64,000 bases of DNA from Thuidium tamariscinum (GCA_947034885.2 OX344749.2:6649501-6713500), one strand, 5' to 3'; shown: positions 38,301-49,624, counted from the first letter of the stretch. Notes: generated from the sequence alone by a model not told the origin. A program made the numbers and translations.

Positions 38301-40813
38301 GACAATTTCAGGATTTTAAATGCTAGAACCTCTGTAAGGTATTTGTTCTGGTGAAACAACCAACCTTCAAATAGCTATTAATCCCTAGGTGCTAGTGCTA
38401 AAAATAGAAATTCTGAATTGGAAGCTAGTAGGTTGACTAAAGTAACTTTCAGAACATATTTCTATGATTCAGAAATTTAGGAAATGATTTCTCCTTTCTA
38501 TTGGTGCATTTGATTACATTTATGCTTCGTAAATGATTTATTTCAAATCCTACAGACATGGAATGCGGCCAGTTTTGGCTGTTTGGGCAATTGGGTGTTA
38601 ACATTGGAACTGTTGTGGTGCAGTCCATGTTGTGTCTAGTTTGCACTGATGAGTCGAATGACGCTCTCTTGTTTAGGAAAGCGTACTCGCGGTTGCTAAG
38701 ATGGTATTAGCCCCGCAATTCGACACGGCGACATTACAAGAGATTCGTGCTCTTGTGACGGAAGGCTCTTCCATGCGCATCTTCCTTCGCGGTGAGGTTT
38801 TCGAGCTTCGGCAGAGAGCAATGGGTGTGTTGCTGGAAGGCTTTGTCAGACAAGAACACAGCACTGAAATCATTACTGCTCCAGCAGGCCTGGTCCTCAA
38901 AACGCCCCTCCTCAGCCCTGCTGGTCAGTCAGTCTCCTGCTTCTGCTTCTTTCCTTCTTGCAAAGCATATGCTTCCATGAATGTTCGTCAGAGTTGCCTT
39001 TGGGGAAGAATTTGACGAGTTCACATTCGTTAAAATGGCGTGCTTCAGTGCGCCAAAATTATAGACGTTCATTTGCCCAGATCTCTGAAAATTTGGACGG
39101 GTACAGGTAGGATCTGAGGTTTTAGTCACGCGACTGAAACTATGCCATTTTCACGAATCCAATCCACCCTGTATAATTGGTATCTCGTGAGAGTAGATAA
39201 AAAGTACTAACGCGAACGAAGTACTAACGCATGAACAATTATAAATTAAAACTTACATTATCAAGTTAATTTGAATTTAATAATAGCTTCTATCTAGTAA
39301 TAGAGGAGACGTGTCATTTAATATCAACCCCTAAGCGCTCTGAAATCCATATTCAGGATGATGAATAGAGTGGTGGAGGCAATGCTTTGTCCAGATAATT
39401 TCTCATTCACCTAAGGTAATGTTTGAATCTTTAAAAATCAATCTCTCTATAACTGATTTGATGAAATTGAGGTAAATATCATAATTATTCAAAGATAGAA
39501 GCCATAGTGTGCAAAATTTCAAAAGAGGGTCCGGGTGTTGAGAGTTAACACCTTTGAGGTTCTGACATCCATGGGGTGGTCACAGGAAGTCGGAGCAATC
39601 TGTCACTGCAACCAGCCACCATGTTTCATGCGGAGGCCAGATCCCGGATCCTGTTTTTCGACTCCGGCGTGACTGCCAAAGTTTTGTCCAATCCCGGGTC
39701 CGCGACTTTGCTGGAATTGCCTCGCAAGTCCAGCCGCCCTATCCTCGCGCGCTCCTCTGATGCTTGGCTCCAGCAGGCTCCCTCGTCATCCCGGAACTCG
39801 TTAAACTCACGAACCAATGCCGAGCAGCCCGGGAGTAACAATGAAATTGGCTTTGCTAGCGATAATTCCATTCCTGTTGCGACCGCATGGGGGAGTGGCA
39901 CCAGCTCCATTCCGGATACGTACATGGCCAAGGCGTTGGAAATCAGTGTCTTCGGTTCCCAGGTAATTATCGTCATTGACTCCCATCTTAGCATCTGAAA
40001 GTCTAACATTCAGAACTTGAACGTCATAATTCGTCACGGACACTGAAACTTACCGACACAACTACATGTTAACTACTTGAATTTGGAGAATTAGCAACGC
40101 TTCTAGCGACATTTGAAACATTTGTAGCAAAGTTTTGGAAGAGGCTTTAGCAATGTTTTTCAGCCAGCATGAAACTTTTGGAACATACTTTAGCAAATAC
40201 GCAACGTTTTGATCGAACAGCAAACATGAAGCTCCGGTGACACACTTCAGCAAACATGCAAGGTTTTTCAGCGAACATATTCGAAAACATTGTTCACGTT
40301 GGACAACGTTAGGAGAACCTTGAATGTCAACTTTGGATTGAACACGTTATAGTGTTATGATCTGCAACGTTACAATGTTGAGCCTGCATAACATTGCTGT
40401 ACGGGATGAATGTATTCTCGACACGGTTAATTATTCAATCATTTTCTATCGATGATTGTTTTCTCATTCAATCATGTGCTTGTGGTCCCTCTGCACAGCT
40501 GTTGGGCATGAGCAAGAGCTGGAGAGGAGTGCAGGACGAGTGGACTCCCGAAGGTTCGCATCGAGTGAGGCAGTCGCAGTCGCACACCAACCTGGTGAAG
40601 CGGATGTCCATGTTGATGCAAGACACGGCCGAGCCGTCGCGCCGAGTGGCCAGCCTAGGCAACGTGCCAAGGTTGACGGACTTCTCAGTGGGCAGGCCGC
40701 TGCAGATCAAGCCGCGCACGGGCGACACCAGCGACGACTCCGACAAGGAGGAACAGATTGTGCGCATCGATTCTCCCAGTGCTCTGTTCAACACCTCTCG
40801 TCAAGAGCCGTGA
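29351..40813 (+). CDS. SOS1: SOS1/NHX7-type plasma-membrane Na+/H+ antiporter
   Basis: Twenty-four exons, all GT/AG and in phase: 29351-29519, 30069-30119, 30248-30339, 30513-30590, 30787-30944, 31342-31443, 31709-31826, 32139-32191, 32359-32424, 32673-32717, 32850-32899, 33134-33318, 33653-33688, 33928-34035, 34227-34467, 34960-35057, 35467-35683, 36461-36558, 36874-37005, 37373-37591, 37994-38200, 38677-38923, 39586-39962, 40499-40813. They give 3462 nt, 1153 aa (Arabidopsis SOS1 has 1146). The N-terminal CPA1 exchanger domain (about 15-440) carries SRHILKGTRVPYTVALLLLG, SATDPVAVVALLKELGASKK, EGESLMNDGTAIVVF and WAGLRGAVALSLS. A long cytosolic tail follows with a cyclic-nucleotide-binding-like region (about 735-830: NEGTKPDGIWLI, FSHGSTLGLYEALTGKPYLC). 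At the very C-terminus is the acidic DTSDDSDKEEQ plus RIDSPS (1138-1143), the motif phosphorylated by SOS2 to relieve autoinhibition in flowering plants. The protein exports Na+ across the plasma membrane using the proton gradient. No frame defect is seen. Confidence 0.97.
29552..29745. mobile_element. small TIR element in SOS1 intron 1
   Basis: AAGGTAACCACACCT at 29552-29566 is perfectly inverted at 29731-29745, and the similarity runs a few bases further outward and inward. Length 194 bp, non-coding. No clear target duplication, so the assignment is tentative. Confidence 0.5.
32508..39160. repeat. related short repeats in four SOS1 introns
   Basis: Segments at about 32508-32592 (intron 9), 32970-33090 (intron 11), 34708-34830 (intron 15) and 39027-39160 (intron 22, reversed) share words such as GATTGGCACCTTTCCAGT, CCTCAGATC and CGCCATTTTAACGAA. 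The last word is the end motif of the short MITE family at 46819, 58504 and 58895. They look like diverged insertions of one element type. Confidence 0.5.
35764..35920. repeat. inverted-repeat-ended element in SOS1 intron 17
   Basis: CACTGATTTATCCTAT at 35764 is inverted as ATAGGATAAATCAGTG near 35902-35917, about 155 bp overall, with GCT(A/G) continuing the match outward. A MITE-like insertion in the 777-bp intron. A second CAGTGTAG/TAGCCCCC inverted pair lies just downstream to about 36160. Confidence 0.45.
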
Positions 40814-42390
40814 TGATCCACGTCACTCATTTGTAGTCTAATCTTCATAGTTCATGGCCTCAGTACATTCTTTGTCCACCTCTTGAAATTCTGTTCCCAT
40901 GGTGGGGTCCTGTAGGAATTGAGATTAGTCGTTCAATGGCAACTGTTATAGCAACAGTGATGCCCTCAGGTTTAGCTTGTTTCTAGCTACTCGTGTATAT
41001 AACCACTGGAGCAAAGTGAATCTCCCTCGTGCAGGTACTTGTCAACTTGTCATGGAAAATGATATCGGTTGTTTCGGATGATCGATTGATTTTGTCTTTT
41101 TTTATCTTCAAATAAATGGACGAATGGTCCGATTTGTTAAAATTGCGGGTCACAATTGTGACAGTCAAGTGGCCAGAGCTCAAAATACTTTTCGTAGAAC
41201 TGAGGTTGCAGTTCGGCAATATCATCAACTATGTTATAAGCCGCCACGTAATGAATGTGAGATTACAACATCGTTAAGAATATGAGGTTCCAACAGTTCA
41301 CAGGGAGTCAAAATTATAGGTGTTAGTTTGATTCCACGTGCTTCTCAGAAAATAGAGAATGAGGAATTGAGGACGAAAGCTTGCATCCTTCGTTCGTTTG
41401 CGCAATTTCACCGTCTGGAATTTTAGACCCTTTGAAAGCCTCTAGTGTGGATTTATAAATAGATGCCCTTTGCCCCTCCCATCATTTACACCAGTGGTTC
41501 AAACAAGAAGCCATCAGTTGAAGTTGGTGGCCAAAGACTTCTAGCTCTTGTCAGAGCTACCCTAACCTTAATCGTTAAATTGGTGCAATACCCGTAGTCA
41601 GTAATTGTGACATTCATATTCATGCACAAAGCTCTAAAAGCAATACTTTGAAAGTCAAGGGAAGGTGAAACATAAAATGTAGACTGGGGATCTAAGAAAC
41701 TTGATGTTCCAAGTTAATTACGTATACCAATACATGGTGTTAATTTGAACCTGAGTCTTCCACCATGTAAGGAACACAATTTGAAATTAAATAACACCTG
41801 CAAAGAAATGAGTCTTTAGAACATTAATTTGAAATGAAATAGAAAGGTTGATTACATATATTTAACATAACTATTCTGAAACAAAATAAGAAAAAGATGT
41901 CGGTTTTTTTAAAAGCTCTTACTTCCAAAATGCCATTTGCAGTTTTGTACTAGGGTGAATCAACTTTTTGAGCATGCATATATTGAATCCAACAAGAGCC
42001 CGGTATGAATGCCTTTCGAGCTTGACAAGAATCTAATCAAAAGATCGTTTTTGCAAGAAAGAAAAGGTAGATATGAATTTTTTATGACACAATAAATAAG
42101 GACTGGAGAAGAATTTAGACATTTTTACCAGCTTTCCTCCCACTCCACAATCCACATGAATTGATTCAAAATTGACCTTGCACAGAAATCACGAAACACA
42201 GATTGACCAGGCTAAGTAAGTCACAGGTTGCAGACTAGCCCAAAAAAATTCTCTTTCCACATGATTGGATGTCCCGCATCCATTTCATGTAGTTCCCACA
42301 TGGAGCTGCAGTATTGGAAACATTCATAATCCTCTCTGCTCCTTAGGAGATTAACTCATCTATTCTGTATCCTGCAGCGCCGCTACGTAC
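40814..42390. other. SOS1 3' flank and gene-free spacer
   Basis: Presumed SOS1 3' UTR up to about 41.2 kb, then AT-rich DNA. A TATA-like TATAAATAG occurs at 41454-41462 with no ORF downstream, so it is either a chance match or the promoter of an unseen non-coding transcript. Confidence 0.45.
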
Positions 42391-42581
42391 CAGTGTGAAG
42401 TTCTGCGAGCATGATTCGGCCAAGCATCAAGTGGTACGTGAGGCCCAGCAGGCCAATCTCAAGCAACAGAAGACCCAGTCGATCAACAACAACGCGGATC
42501 CCACTCAACCAGCCGGCCGACGCCAGTCCTGCATTTAATTTACCAACGCGGTTACCGATCAGCGTCATGTAGGCTCGAACC
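42391..42581 (-). pseudogene. orphan exon-like segment, hydrophobic, unrecognised
   Basis: On the minus strand a good acceptor (TCTTCCAG, ending at 42582) and a strong donor (CACTG/GTACGT) bound a 191-bp open segment. It encodes YMTLIGNRVGKLNAGLAS, then GWLSGIRVVVDRLGLLLLEI, GLLGLTYHLMLGRIML. Codon use is GC-rich, like real genes here, and there is a plausible membrane-like stretch. I find no partner exons within reach. It abuts a TIR element at 42612. It may be a gene fragment carried by a transposon or the remains of a lost gene. Confidence 0.3.
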
Positions 42582-42611
42582 CTGGAAGACGGCCGCTTCG
42601 ACGGCCGGGGG

Positions 42612-42818
42612 GAACTGAATCCCTCGCTCGGCCACTCGGGAAAACGCTGAATTTTTTTGTTTTCCACGCATAATAAAATTTGCAAATCCTGGATTCATAT
42701 TTGCAATCAGAGGCCCTATATTAGCCAGGAGAGATGTATTAAGTAAATTAATTCGGTACAAAATAGGAGGCTTTATTTTTACTTGTACCCTTGGTGTGGC
42801 CGAGCGAGGGGCCAGTTC
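42612..42818. mobile_element. CCCTCGCTCGGCC-ended MITE, copy 1
   Basis: Ends GAACTGAATCCCTCGCTCGG and (complement) GAACTGGCCCCTCGCTCGGCC-type, 207 bp, AT-rich interior. The interior (AAAACGCTG, TTTGCAAAT, ATTCATATTTGC) matches the copy at 43874-44109 in inverted orientation. Confidence 0.7.
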
Positions 42819-42819
42819 A

Positions 42820-43870
42820 CATCGACCGCTTTTTGACGCCCTTTCCGAAAAAAATGCCCGTATCCCGCACCGTGTGAAGACAGACTGGTTGATTCAGAAG
42901 CTGTGAACGAAGGCTCCCAAAGCACCAGGAGCTCGAAATTACCGAACTACCGAAGATGCCATCGTGATTAATATGCCACTAGACATTACAGTGGATAGTC
43001 AATAGACCGACAGGCAAGTGGATTGAAAAGCCCACAAGTACTAATCAAAAAGAAATTAAACCAATGTTGACTTACAATAATAAAACCAAATACTATCGCA
43101 CACATGAACACAAAGTCGACTAGTTCAACCGAAGTCGGTTCGTCGGAGCAAGTAGTGTCAAGCTAAATTTAGGCAGGAAGTTCGCTGCTTTGCCCAGAAA
43201 ATTTGCAAAACCCTCAAAGTTTCAACACGTTGCCTGGTTTTGGGCTTTACAGAGGTCAATTAGAAATGCTTGCAAGGTTAACATGAGGCGAACAGTGCTG
43301 GAAGCCATTGATCAACGGTTCAAACGGAGTGACATCTCACTCACATAAAAATAGATGGAACCCATCTTGGCATTGACCTGCAGTTGCGTAGCAGTATATA
43401 TTCATTTAAGAAATTACGGGGATTTTTACCAGAATGATCCTAACTGAACCTGATTACGGGTTTGGTGAGGGCCATCCCTTTAAACTGGTAGAAACGCAGA
43501 AAAATGTGGATGAAATCGCCAGTGAATTAAAGGTTCACCGCATCCTGGATGAAGAGCACTAATTCTTGTCTAACAGCGGACGAATGTGTAGACGTGCTGG
43601 ATGAATGGATGTTTAGAATTGGTAGATTTCTCTGACCAACCGGGACTCTATAGAGCGAATGATGCACTCAGAAAGAAGACAAAAAATTCACTGACGGGCA
43701 CACGTCCCTGTGGACCCGGCCGGAGGCCGGAGCATTTCATTGGCTTGATCTGCATCGACGCCGGAAAACTGAACCAATAATTAGTGATGGTCAGCGCTAT
43801 CTCAACTTTTTCAAACAGGGTTGACCATGCACATAGTTCGACGCCAGAGCTCACTGGATAGGAATGTAGG
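42820..43870. other. gene-free spacer between two MITE copies
   Basis: Moderate GC. The only ORF (43648-43911, minus) overlaps the next MITE and has no recognisable features. Confidence 0.45.
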
Positions 43871-43873
43871 ATC

Positions 43874-44109
43874 GATCTGGGTGGATTGGCCCCCTCGCTC
43901 GGCCTTACCATATTTTACCAGAGGTGCAATCAAAACAAAAAGCCCCCTAGTTTGGGCCGTGATCACCCCTACTTTCATCACCCCCAGCTAATTAGCGGTC
44001 CCTGATCGCAAATATGAATTCAAAATTTGCAAAAAAAATTTGTGTGAAAAATAAAAAATTACAGCGTTTTACCCAAATGGCCTAGCGAGGGGGTCAGTTC
44101 TCCCTGCCC
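43874..44109. mobile_element. CCCTCGCTCGGCC-ended MITE, copy 2, possible 9-bp TSD
   Basis: Terminal blocks GGTGGATTGGCCCCCTCGCT and (complement) GGGAGAACTGACCCCCTCGC. TGTAGGATC occurs at 43865-43873 and again at 44110-44118, which would be a 9-bp target duplication of the Mutator type. It lies about 100 bp upstream of the peroxidase TATA box, so it forms part of that gene's proximal promoter. Confidence 0.6.
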
Positions 44110-44204
44110 TGTAGGATCCAGCTAACTAGATACACGATCGATTACGGTGTACGCGTTTGACTTCAATTACGGCTACTGTATAGCAAACTCTCCATAGCCG
44201 CGAG

Positions 44205-44212
44205 TATAAATA
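44205..44212 (+). promoter_or_regulatory. TATA box of peroxidase gene
   Basis: TATAAATA in a GC-richer context, about 30 bp before a TCAG-type start region (about 44235), 350 bp upstream of the chosen ATG. No other gene start lies nearby. Confidence 0.65.
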
Positions 44213-44554
44213 CCGAGGCAAACGTAGCGCTTCAGTATCCTTCATCGCATTGCGACACGCACTGCTCTCTCCTGTCGGCGGTGGTTTCCAATCGACTACA
44301 TAGCGCCTTCAATTCACGTGGTCGATGTCTCAAAATCAATGCTGCAGTTCAACTTCTCTGACTAGCTCAAAGACTGTTCCTCGCTTCGAATTGAGTACGT
44401 TGCAGGTGTGACGTCAATTGATCGAACGTGAGTCTGCATCTCCATTGAATTGGGATCGATCGTAACGTAACTAGCTCGATCCGCCCATTCAATCGACAGA
44501 ATTGAAGCTAAACTTCACTTACTCACGGTGATCGAGGCGCAACATCTAGATCGA

Positions 44555-46172
44555 ATGGCGTCCTCCGCAGCTAATTCTCGCAGAAGGTCGGCAACTGCAT
44601 CGCGAGGAGCAAGCATGATCTGGGCAGCGCAGGTCTGCGTCGCCGTGGTCCTGGGGCTGAGCTTGTGCCTCGCTTCGGCGGTGGAAGCCACGAGTGGTCT
44701 CAAGGTGGGGTACTACGAATACAGCTGCCCCCACGTGGAGACCACCGTGTACAACTCCATGGTCAAATCGTACAAGGCGGACAAGACCGTCGCCCCCGGC
44801 ATTCTTCGCCTGGCTTTTCATGACTGCTTCGTGCGGGTAAGTGTTCTTCACTGGGATTCAAGTAACCGGACGAATTGGAATTACTAAATCGTCATGCAGA
44901 CAGTCCAACAGGCTGCGCAACGTACGCATTGCTAAAATATAGTTGGTCGGAGTGATCAAGGCAAGATCGAACTTCAATAATGAGTATATGTGTTAGATCG
45001 CGTGAATTGGTTATCCTCAATTCAAAAACTCGCCTGCTGTTGAATCCGCGGATGAAAATCTGATTCTGACTCACACGTAACTCTTTGATCGATGCAGGGA
45101 TGCGACGCCTCCGTCCTTCTCGCCGGATCAAATACTGAACGGGCGGCACCCAACAACCTAGGACTGCACGGCTTCGAAGCCGTTGAGGCGGCCAAGAAAG
45201 CGGTGGAGAAGGCCTGCCCTGGCGTGGTGTCGGCCTCCGACGTCCTGCAATTCGCCGCTCGCGACTCCGTCATCCTGGTGATTAACGACGCCCCACATAC
45301 CTTCATTCATTGAATTTAGCTCCAAGAGATCCACATGGCTGATTAAAACATGTGCATCACGTAACACATAAAATTTTTTAAGAGTGTCCATTTGGTTCCC
45401 AGTCAGCAATTAATGTAACAGCTAGCATGGGGAGAATTTACTCCAGAACTGCCTGCGGTCAAGAAACTTCATCGATTATGACGCATTATCATGCATGTAA
45501 CAAGTACATGTGCATCAACTTGCAGCTGGAATGATCAATGGGTCAGCCCTCTTGTATGAGCGGAATGAATATGTGCATAGCGGAAAAGAATTAACGTGGT
45601 TGCACCATTGCTGGACGGATTTGCAGGCCGGAGGGTACGGGTGGTCCGTGCCCGCAGGGCGCCGTGACGGCCGCGTGTCCATCGCGTCCGAAGCCGCGAC
45701 GCTGCCCTCGCCTCTCGACGACGCGGCCACGCTCTTGAAGGTGTTCCAGAGCAAGGGCTTGAACGCCGAGCAGCTGGTGATCCTCTCTGGCGCGCACACC
45801 ATCGGCAAGGCGCCGTGCGTGACCTTCGACAATCGCCTGCAAACCAAGCCAGTGGACTCGACGCTGGCCGCCAGCTTCGCCAAGTCGCTGAAGAAGCTGT
45901 GCTCCAAAGCCGGCCTGACAACGCTCGTGAAACTGGACTCCACGCCACGCAAGTTCGACACGCAGTACTTCAAGGACATCATCCACAACCGGGGCCTGCT
46001 CACATCTGCCCAGACGCTGCTCCAGGATTCACGCACCAAGGGTCACGTGTACACCAACAGCGGCTCGGCCTTCTACCGCAACTTTGGCGACGCCATGGTG
46101 GCCATGAGCCGCATCGGTGTGCTCACTGGGCAGTCGGGGGAGATCCGCCGAGTGATCGCACAAGTGAACTGA
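44555..46172 (+). CDS. class III (secretory) heme peroxidase
   Basis: Three exons, 44555-44836, 45098-45277, 45627-46172, all phase 0, give 335 aa. N-terminal hydrophobic signal (WAAQVCVAVVLGLSLCLASA, about 22-41) after a basic lead; a second in-frame Met just before it could also be the start. Catalytic distal site LRLAFHDCF (His89) and proximal heme ligand LSGAHTIGKA (His211) are intact, as are GCDASVLL, FAARDSV and the C-terminal FYRNFGDAMVAMSRIGVLTG. These enzymes oxidise phenolics with H2O2 in the wall/apoplast. Oddity: the invariant VSCAD cysteine is Ala140 (VSASD) and the usual C-terminal NCxxVN cysteine is also absent (RRVIAQVN), so one of the four conserved disulfides is lost as a pair. 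The others (Cys in YSCP, HDCF, GCDA, KACP, APCV, KLCS) are present. The peroxidase identification is secure; the substrate is unknown. Confidence 0.93.
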
Positions 46173-46780
46173 TCGGCATTTACATGCAGGTCAACTGGTG
46201 CACTCAGACAGAGCTAACTCAGCTAGCTGACTTCATAAAAATTGATATCGCACTATCTAGCTCGCTCTCGCGCGCCGTTGTGCGTGATTGATCACTGGTT
46301 ACAACTCGTATGCATGCATTCATTTCATTAATTTTTCTTGGCCGGGGATGGAGATCGAAGGGAAGTAGCTTGCCTTTCACAAGGTCGACTGATCGACCGT
46401 AAGTGGCCTACTGGACCGTACCAGACCCATGGCAGACGCCCACCAGCCGTGTGTGAGATCGATAAATTTGTAGAATCGATCTGAAACTGGAGCATTTCAT
46501 TTGTTCTTAGTGACGCTAGCTTTGAGTATTGAAATTAAAGCAGGGTCTGACACGACCGTAGTTGCTTGTTAATCAGACAAGGCATCATGTTTAGACTTTA
46601 GAGTGACCTTCGATCGATCGAGTGACTACTCGAACTTCCAGTTCAGCTGTTTGATTCCTATCATTCTGTTTGGAATGCTTGTCTTTTCACTTCATTCTTT
46701 AATAGAAGAAAGTGGCCATGGTTGGCCCCAAGTCATGTGGGAAGCAGTAAGTGATGGAGCTTGGCACTTAATCAATTAAT
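46173..46780. other. peroxidase 3' flank
   Basis: Moderate GC trailing to AT-rich. No further gene seen. Probably contains the 3' UTR. Confidence 0.5.
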
Positions 46781-46782
46781 TG

Positions 46783-47096
46783 CACAAGGAGATTATTTGG
46801 GTTTGCCAGGTAGCAAACAACAGATATTTCGTTAAAATGGCAGTATTCCTATGCCATTTTTACATTCAATTTCTAGGATTGGTATAGATTTCAGACTTCA
46901 AGGAGAGGTATACAGTTTAGACCACATAGTCTAAACCTGAAAATGTCAAGTTTGTGGCATACCACCATTTTAACGAAATATCCGTTAAACTCACTAGTCA
47001 CTACCATTACCACATTTGAAGTAGTAAAATGGAGGTGGTTTTGACTTTACCATAGTATCATCTAGTAATAAACCCAAATAATTGAGATCCTTGTGT
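46783..47096. mobile_element. MITE (AAGGAGATTATTTGGGTTT ends) split by a second MITE
   Basis: Ends CACAAGGAGATTATTTGGG and (complement) CTCAATTATTTGGGTTTA match the uninterrupted 140-bp copy at 58701-58840. A 168-bp element of another family sits inside at 46819-46986. Removing it and one AAAC joins the host sequence exactly as in the intact copy. Confidence 0.8.
46819..46986. mobile_element. nested short MITE, TSD AAAC
   Basis: Ends AACAGATATTTCGTTAAAAT and (complement) AACGGATATTTCGTTAAAAT; 168 bp. Flanked by AAAC at 46815-46818 and 46987-46990. Same family as 58504-58687 and 58895-59076. Confidence 0.85.
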
Positions 47097-47099
47097 TGC

Positions 47100-48700
47100 C
47101 AACAAGTCCCTAGTATAATAGTCTAAGTTATTGCTACATTCTACAATCAGCATAAGCTTATTGCAAACGTTGATTTGAGCGTTGGCACATGGCGGATAAT
47201 TAGGTAATTGCAAAGTAAGTCAAGTTATGAAAAATAATCATGAGTTAGGACCTATTGAGTCACAAGCAACAAGATTGGTACTAATTGACAATTATTCTTG
47301 ATGACTTGGCCTACATTGCAATTACCGAACATAATGTCAATGTTCATTTGACTTCTTTGATTGTTGAACCAATCAAAACATGCCACAATGACAATAGTCT
47401 CCTACATTTAAATCATGTTAGGTGCATTTGCACTCACTAAGTTAATATGAGTTGGTAGAAGTAGAGATTTCTCCTAAATTTCTCTCATTCCTAGTCCAAT
47501 GAAATCTCTACTTCATACACACCCTGCTGAAAATTTGCATAAGGCAAGCATAAAGCATTATCAATCTTAATATGCCTCTCTCTTTAATCAATTGAAGCAT
47601 GCCACAACACCAAGACTCTCCTGTATTGACATTACGTCCAGGTTATGGTGAGCAGTTGGATTCTCTGAAAGAACAGATTTGGCCTTCGAATCTCTTTTCA
47701 CCCAAAATGTTTGCACAATCTGAGCAACGTCCCTACGACCATGGCCATCGTTCTGAAACGGAGCCGGTGCAGAACCCCAACCGTGTACCTGTAAGGTGGG
47801 TACAACTAAAAGCGCCACTTTTTGGTACTGTGCCTAGTAACTATTACTGCTCTGATCGAATTTTTATATAGTCTTCTTGGCAAGTGAAAGCTTGTTCCAA
47901 TGCACCAAAAAATGCAGCATTTGGATACAATATGCAAAAGTTATTAAGGTTCAAACTTTGTTTCTAAAAGCGCTCCAGCGAAAGAGGTACATAATGAAAT
48001 TCAGAAATGTACAGCAATTATAGATGGCGCTTTTAGGTGAGGTGCAATTTTGGGTGTACCCACTTTACCTTGCTTCCATGGAGGTCACTACGCTTGTGTT
48101 TGGAAAAAATTGAGTTGCAATTTGAAAAGATTGGGGAAAAAATAGGTAGAAAAAATCACCAAAATTTCTATTTAGAGTTTAAAATTAGAAAAAATAATTG
48201 GGCTTGGTACTTGAAAAAACAGTTAATTATGGGAACTTTTAAATTTTAAATTAAAATAAATTTTAATTAAAACTACGAGGGCCAAAAAAATCCCCACTAC
48301 TAGATTATGCATCTCAATTTTATATATCTTGAAATTTTATGCATCTGAAAATTTAATTGTTGAGGTTGTCACCTAATTAGATTGTTCTATACAATATTTT
48401 CAATCAAAATTGCATGATAATTGTATGATTTTCATTACCAAATTTTTTTCATGAATTTTGTATGATGAATTTACATTCAATTGTGGGCCGTCATGTTTGA
48501 AATTTTTTATAGTTTCAATTAAACAAACATTGTGTGTGATTTTGTTGGTATCTCAAGTTAATATAAGGTAGGATTTTCATAAATGGAGTCATGGAGACTC
48601 AAACAATGTCAATTTTGTTAAACTGAAAATATTTCTTAAAACATTTTTATCACCTAAATTGATGAACTTAGTGCAAATAGATATGCAAATTGCAATTCAT
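47100..48700. other. gene-poor spacer with one unrecognised ORF
   Basis: A plus ORF at 47599-47871 (MPQHQDSPVLTLRPGYGEQL...) is GC-normal and begins with ATG, but no family is recognised and no exon partners were found. The opposite strand is also open there, so coding is doubtful. The remainder is AT-rich. Confidence 0.35.
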
Positions 48701-49414
48701 GGGTCATTGCAAGAAACACTTACCGTTTTTGGCTCAAAATGGCCTATTTCAATGAGTTCTATGACTTTTGGAATAAATTTTATTTAAATAAAATAAAATA
48801 TGGATAATTTGAAGAACAATGAGAATATTGTGTCCCAAAATTCAAAGCTAAGAAAATTTAACTTTAAAGTTATGCACAAAAAATGCACAATGAAAAATAC
48901 AATAAAAAATAGTCACTTTGATGTTTGACTTTTTTTAAATAGTAAAAAAAATTTAATTAAAATAATCCATTTTTTGTGACCTCAAGATGCTAGTTCTCTT
49001 CAACCATTTTCATCTTTGAGAAAAATAAATTGTGTTCTTTACATGTGCGCAAAGGTAGTTTACTTTGAGTATATGTGGAAGTTGGATAGCTTATAGTATT
49101 TTTAGAAAATTTCTTTGTGGTCTTGGGAAACTCTAGTGAAAGTCTTGGCATGCCAATTTTGAGCTTAAAATTTGCATTTTTGAGTAAAAAACAGGACTAA
49201 ACCCTCCTAAATGGTCAAGGTAGACATCCAATTAGGGGTGTTTAAAATAGTAAAATAATTACATTCAAAGAATTACATTATGTCCAAACTTTTACATGTT
49301 CATTATTTTCAAATTTTGTTTCAAATGAACAAACAACGCAAAAGTTATGGGTAAAAAATACTTGGCTTAGGCCAAGAGGAAAAAAAATAGGATAAGTGTT
49401 TCTTGCAATCACCC
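48701..49414. mobile_element. 4-bp-TSD MITE, subfamily A, TSD TCAT
   Basis: Ends GGGTCATTGCAAGAAACACT and (complement) GGGTGATTGCAAGAAACACT. 714 bp. Flanked by TCAT at 48697-48700 and 49415-49418. No ORF of note. This is the best-preserved pair of ends in the window. Confidence 0.92.
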
Positions 49415-49624
49415 TCATCTACAAAATTGTTCATTCTAAGCTAGTATATCCAACCCCATCCCCCTCACAATTCTCTAAATCATTTTATTTTGCTTAATTT
49501 TTTCCTTGATGGTTCATGATGTCATACATTTTAACCTTTAAAATTTTCATCGACTTTCAAGGTGTTTTGGATCTTGATTAGAGAAAGCCAAGTCCTTATT
49601 ATCTCTTTATAATATATATGTGAA

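Noticed and set aside
40060-40400. AACGTT/AACATT-rich stretch in SOS1 intron 23 as a satellite
   Set aside because: No fixed period could be found by eye; only loosely repetitive.
42560-42590. GGTTCGAGCC word resembling a tRNA B box
   Set aside because: No A box, acceptor stem or anticodon loop at the right spacing on that strand.
45515-46291. Long ORFs on the opposite strand and in other frames of the peroxidase third exon (131-174 aa)
   Set aside because: Shadow ORFs caused by the GC-rich exon; the plus frame carries the conserved peroxidase motifs.
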